Shown here one piece after another: positions 63,806-64,000 of a stretch of 64,000 nt of DNA. Source of the DNA: Sporosarcina obsidiansis (lineage in GTDB: Bacteria; Bacillota; Bacilli; Bacillales_A; Planococcaceae); assembly GCF_009651005.1 (NCBI RefSeq), contig NZ_WHVW01000001.1, forward strand, positions 314,429-378,428, in the 5' to 3' direction. The position numbers were made by a program, and so were the translations under genes. Numbering within the stretch: position 1 is the stretch's first letter; each line of letters starts with the position of its first letter. The notes below the pieces were generated by a model. The model did not search any database. It saw nothing but the letters and a program-made list of their open reading frames with translations, and was not told the origin of the DNA.

Positions 63806-64000
63806 ACAAAAGTGGAAAGCGCCGTCTAGCCTCGACAGGCGTTGGAAGATCAGCAATAAAGGCGTCCTTTGCCTTTACTGCTGATCTGAAACGACCCGAG
63901 AGGCTGGCGCTTGGAACTAGATGAAACAAAAGTGGAAAGCGCCGTCTAGCCTCGACAGGCGTTGGAAGATCAGCAATAAAGGCGTCCTTTGCCTTTACTG
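63804..64000. repeat. Tandem 120-bp structured repeat after leuB, second copy cut by the window end
   Basis: Copy 1 is 63804-63923, copy 2 starts at 63924; the 77 bases visible are identical apart from none that I can see. Within one unit AAGCGCC and TAGCCTCG pair with CGAGAGGCT and GGCGCTT, and GATCAGCA-TAAAGGC pairs with GCCTTTA-TGCTGATC, so the unit can fold into a two-part stem. Probably a mobile or REP-like intergenic element. Confidence 0.85.

Overview
The window is a stretch of low-GC Gram-positive chromosome. The SLH-anchored S-layer protein, T-box leader, Sda, SigB-type promoters, CcpA cre sites, WalR-type box and frequent TTG/GTG starts behind strong AGGAGG sites all fit a member of the Bacillales. 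The overall gene content looks most like Sporosarcina or a related Planococcaceae genus. That placement is my inference and no search was run.

Layout. 1-7.8 kb: end of a RidA-like gene, a BCCT transporter, two chemoreceptors (one membrane-bound with a Cache-type sensor, one soluble with a haem globin), and a divergent LysR/YeiH pair. 7.8-10.8 kb: a repeat-rich, gene-poor stretch with a mazEF-type toxin-antitoxin pair, small or decayed ORFs and a four-helix membrane protein. 10.7-15.2 kb: a MarR regulator with an MMPL exporter behind a perfect 22-bp inverted repeat, then a FAD oxidoreductase. 15.3-17.2 kb: a 42-bp-period tandem repeat, a 42-bp perfect palindrome and an IS110-family element. 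17.2-24 kb: a lipid kinase, a CstA-like transporter, and a citrate-type transporter with its two-component system and a perfect cre site. 24-31.8 kb: a secreted stalk-domain protein, a TRAP transporter whose binding-protein gene has lost its 5' end, DUF488, YdaT-like and M14 carboxypeptidase genes. 32-39.7 kb: an amidase with a small overlapping partner, MgtE, stress and cell-wall proteins, a diguanylate cyclase and a VanZ-like protein. 40-54.3 kb: a cell-surface region with an S-layer protein, an NlpC/P60 hydrolase, a three-gene operon of exported proteins (two SLH proteins, one with a vWA domain), a lipoprotein, TetR beside an SMR pump remnant, and a polysaccharide deacetylase. 54.5-64 kb: sda with DnaA boxes, then ilvD - T-box - ilvB-ilvN-ilvC-leuA-leuB for branched-chain amino acids, cut by the window end.

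How the parts work together. The ilv-leu block makes valine, leucine and isoleucine precursors. Its ilvD promoter carries cre-like and CodY-like sites, while the genes after ilvD sit behind a leucine-type T-box. Three stress genes (29.6, 35.7 and 45.2 kb) share SigB-type promoters. Cell-envelope genes cluster between 36 and 54 kb. Signs of decay or movement include the 5'-truncated dctP, the SMR remnant, the IS110 element and at least four families of intergenic repeats.

The most unusual items are the LysR gene with no normal start codon, the headless dctP, the three-gene surface operon, the structured leader of the IS110 transposase, the 22-bp operator of the MarR/MMPL operon, and the repeat families at 15.4, 19.8, 62.5 and 63.8 kb.
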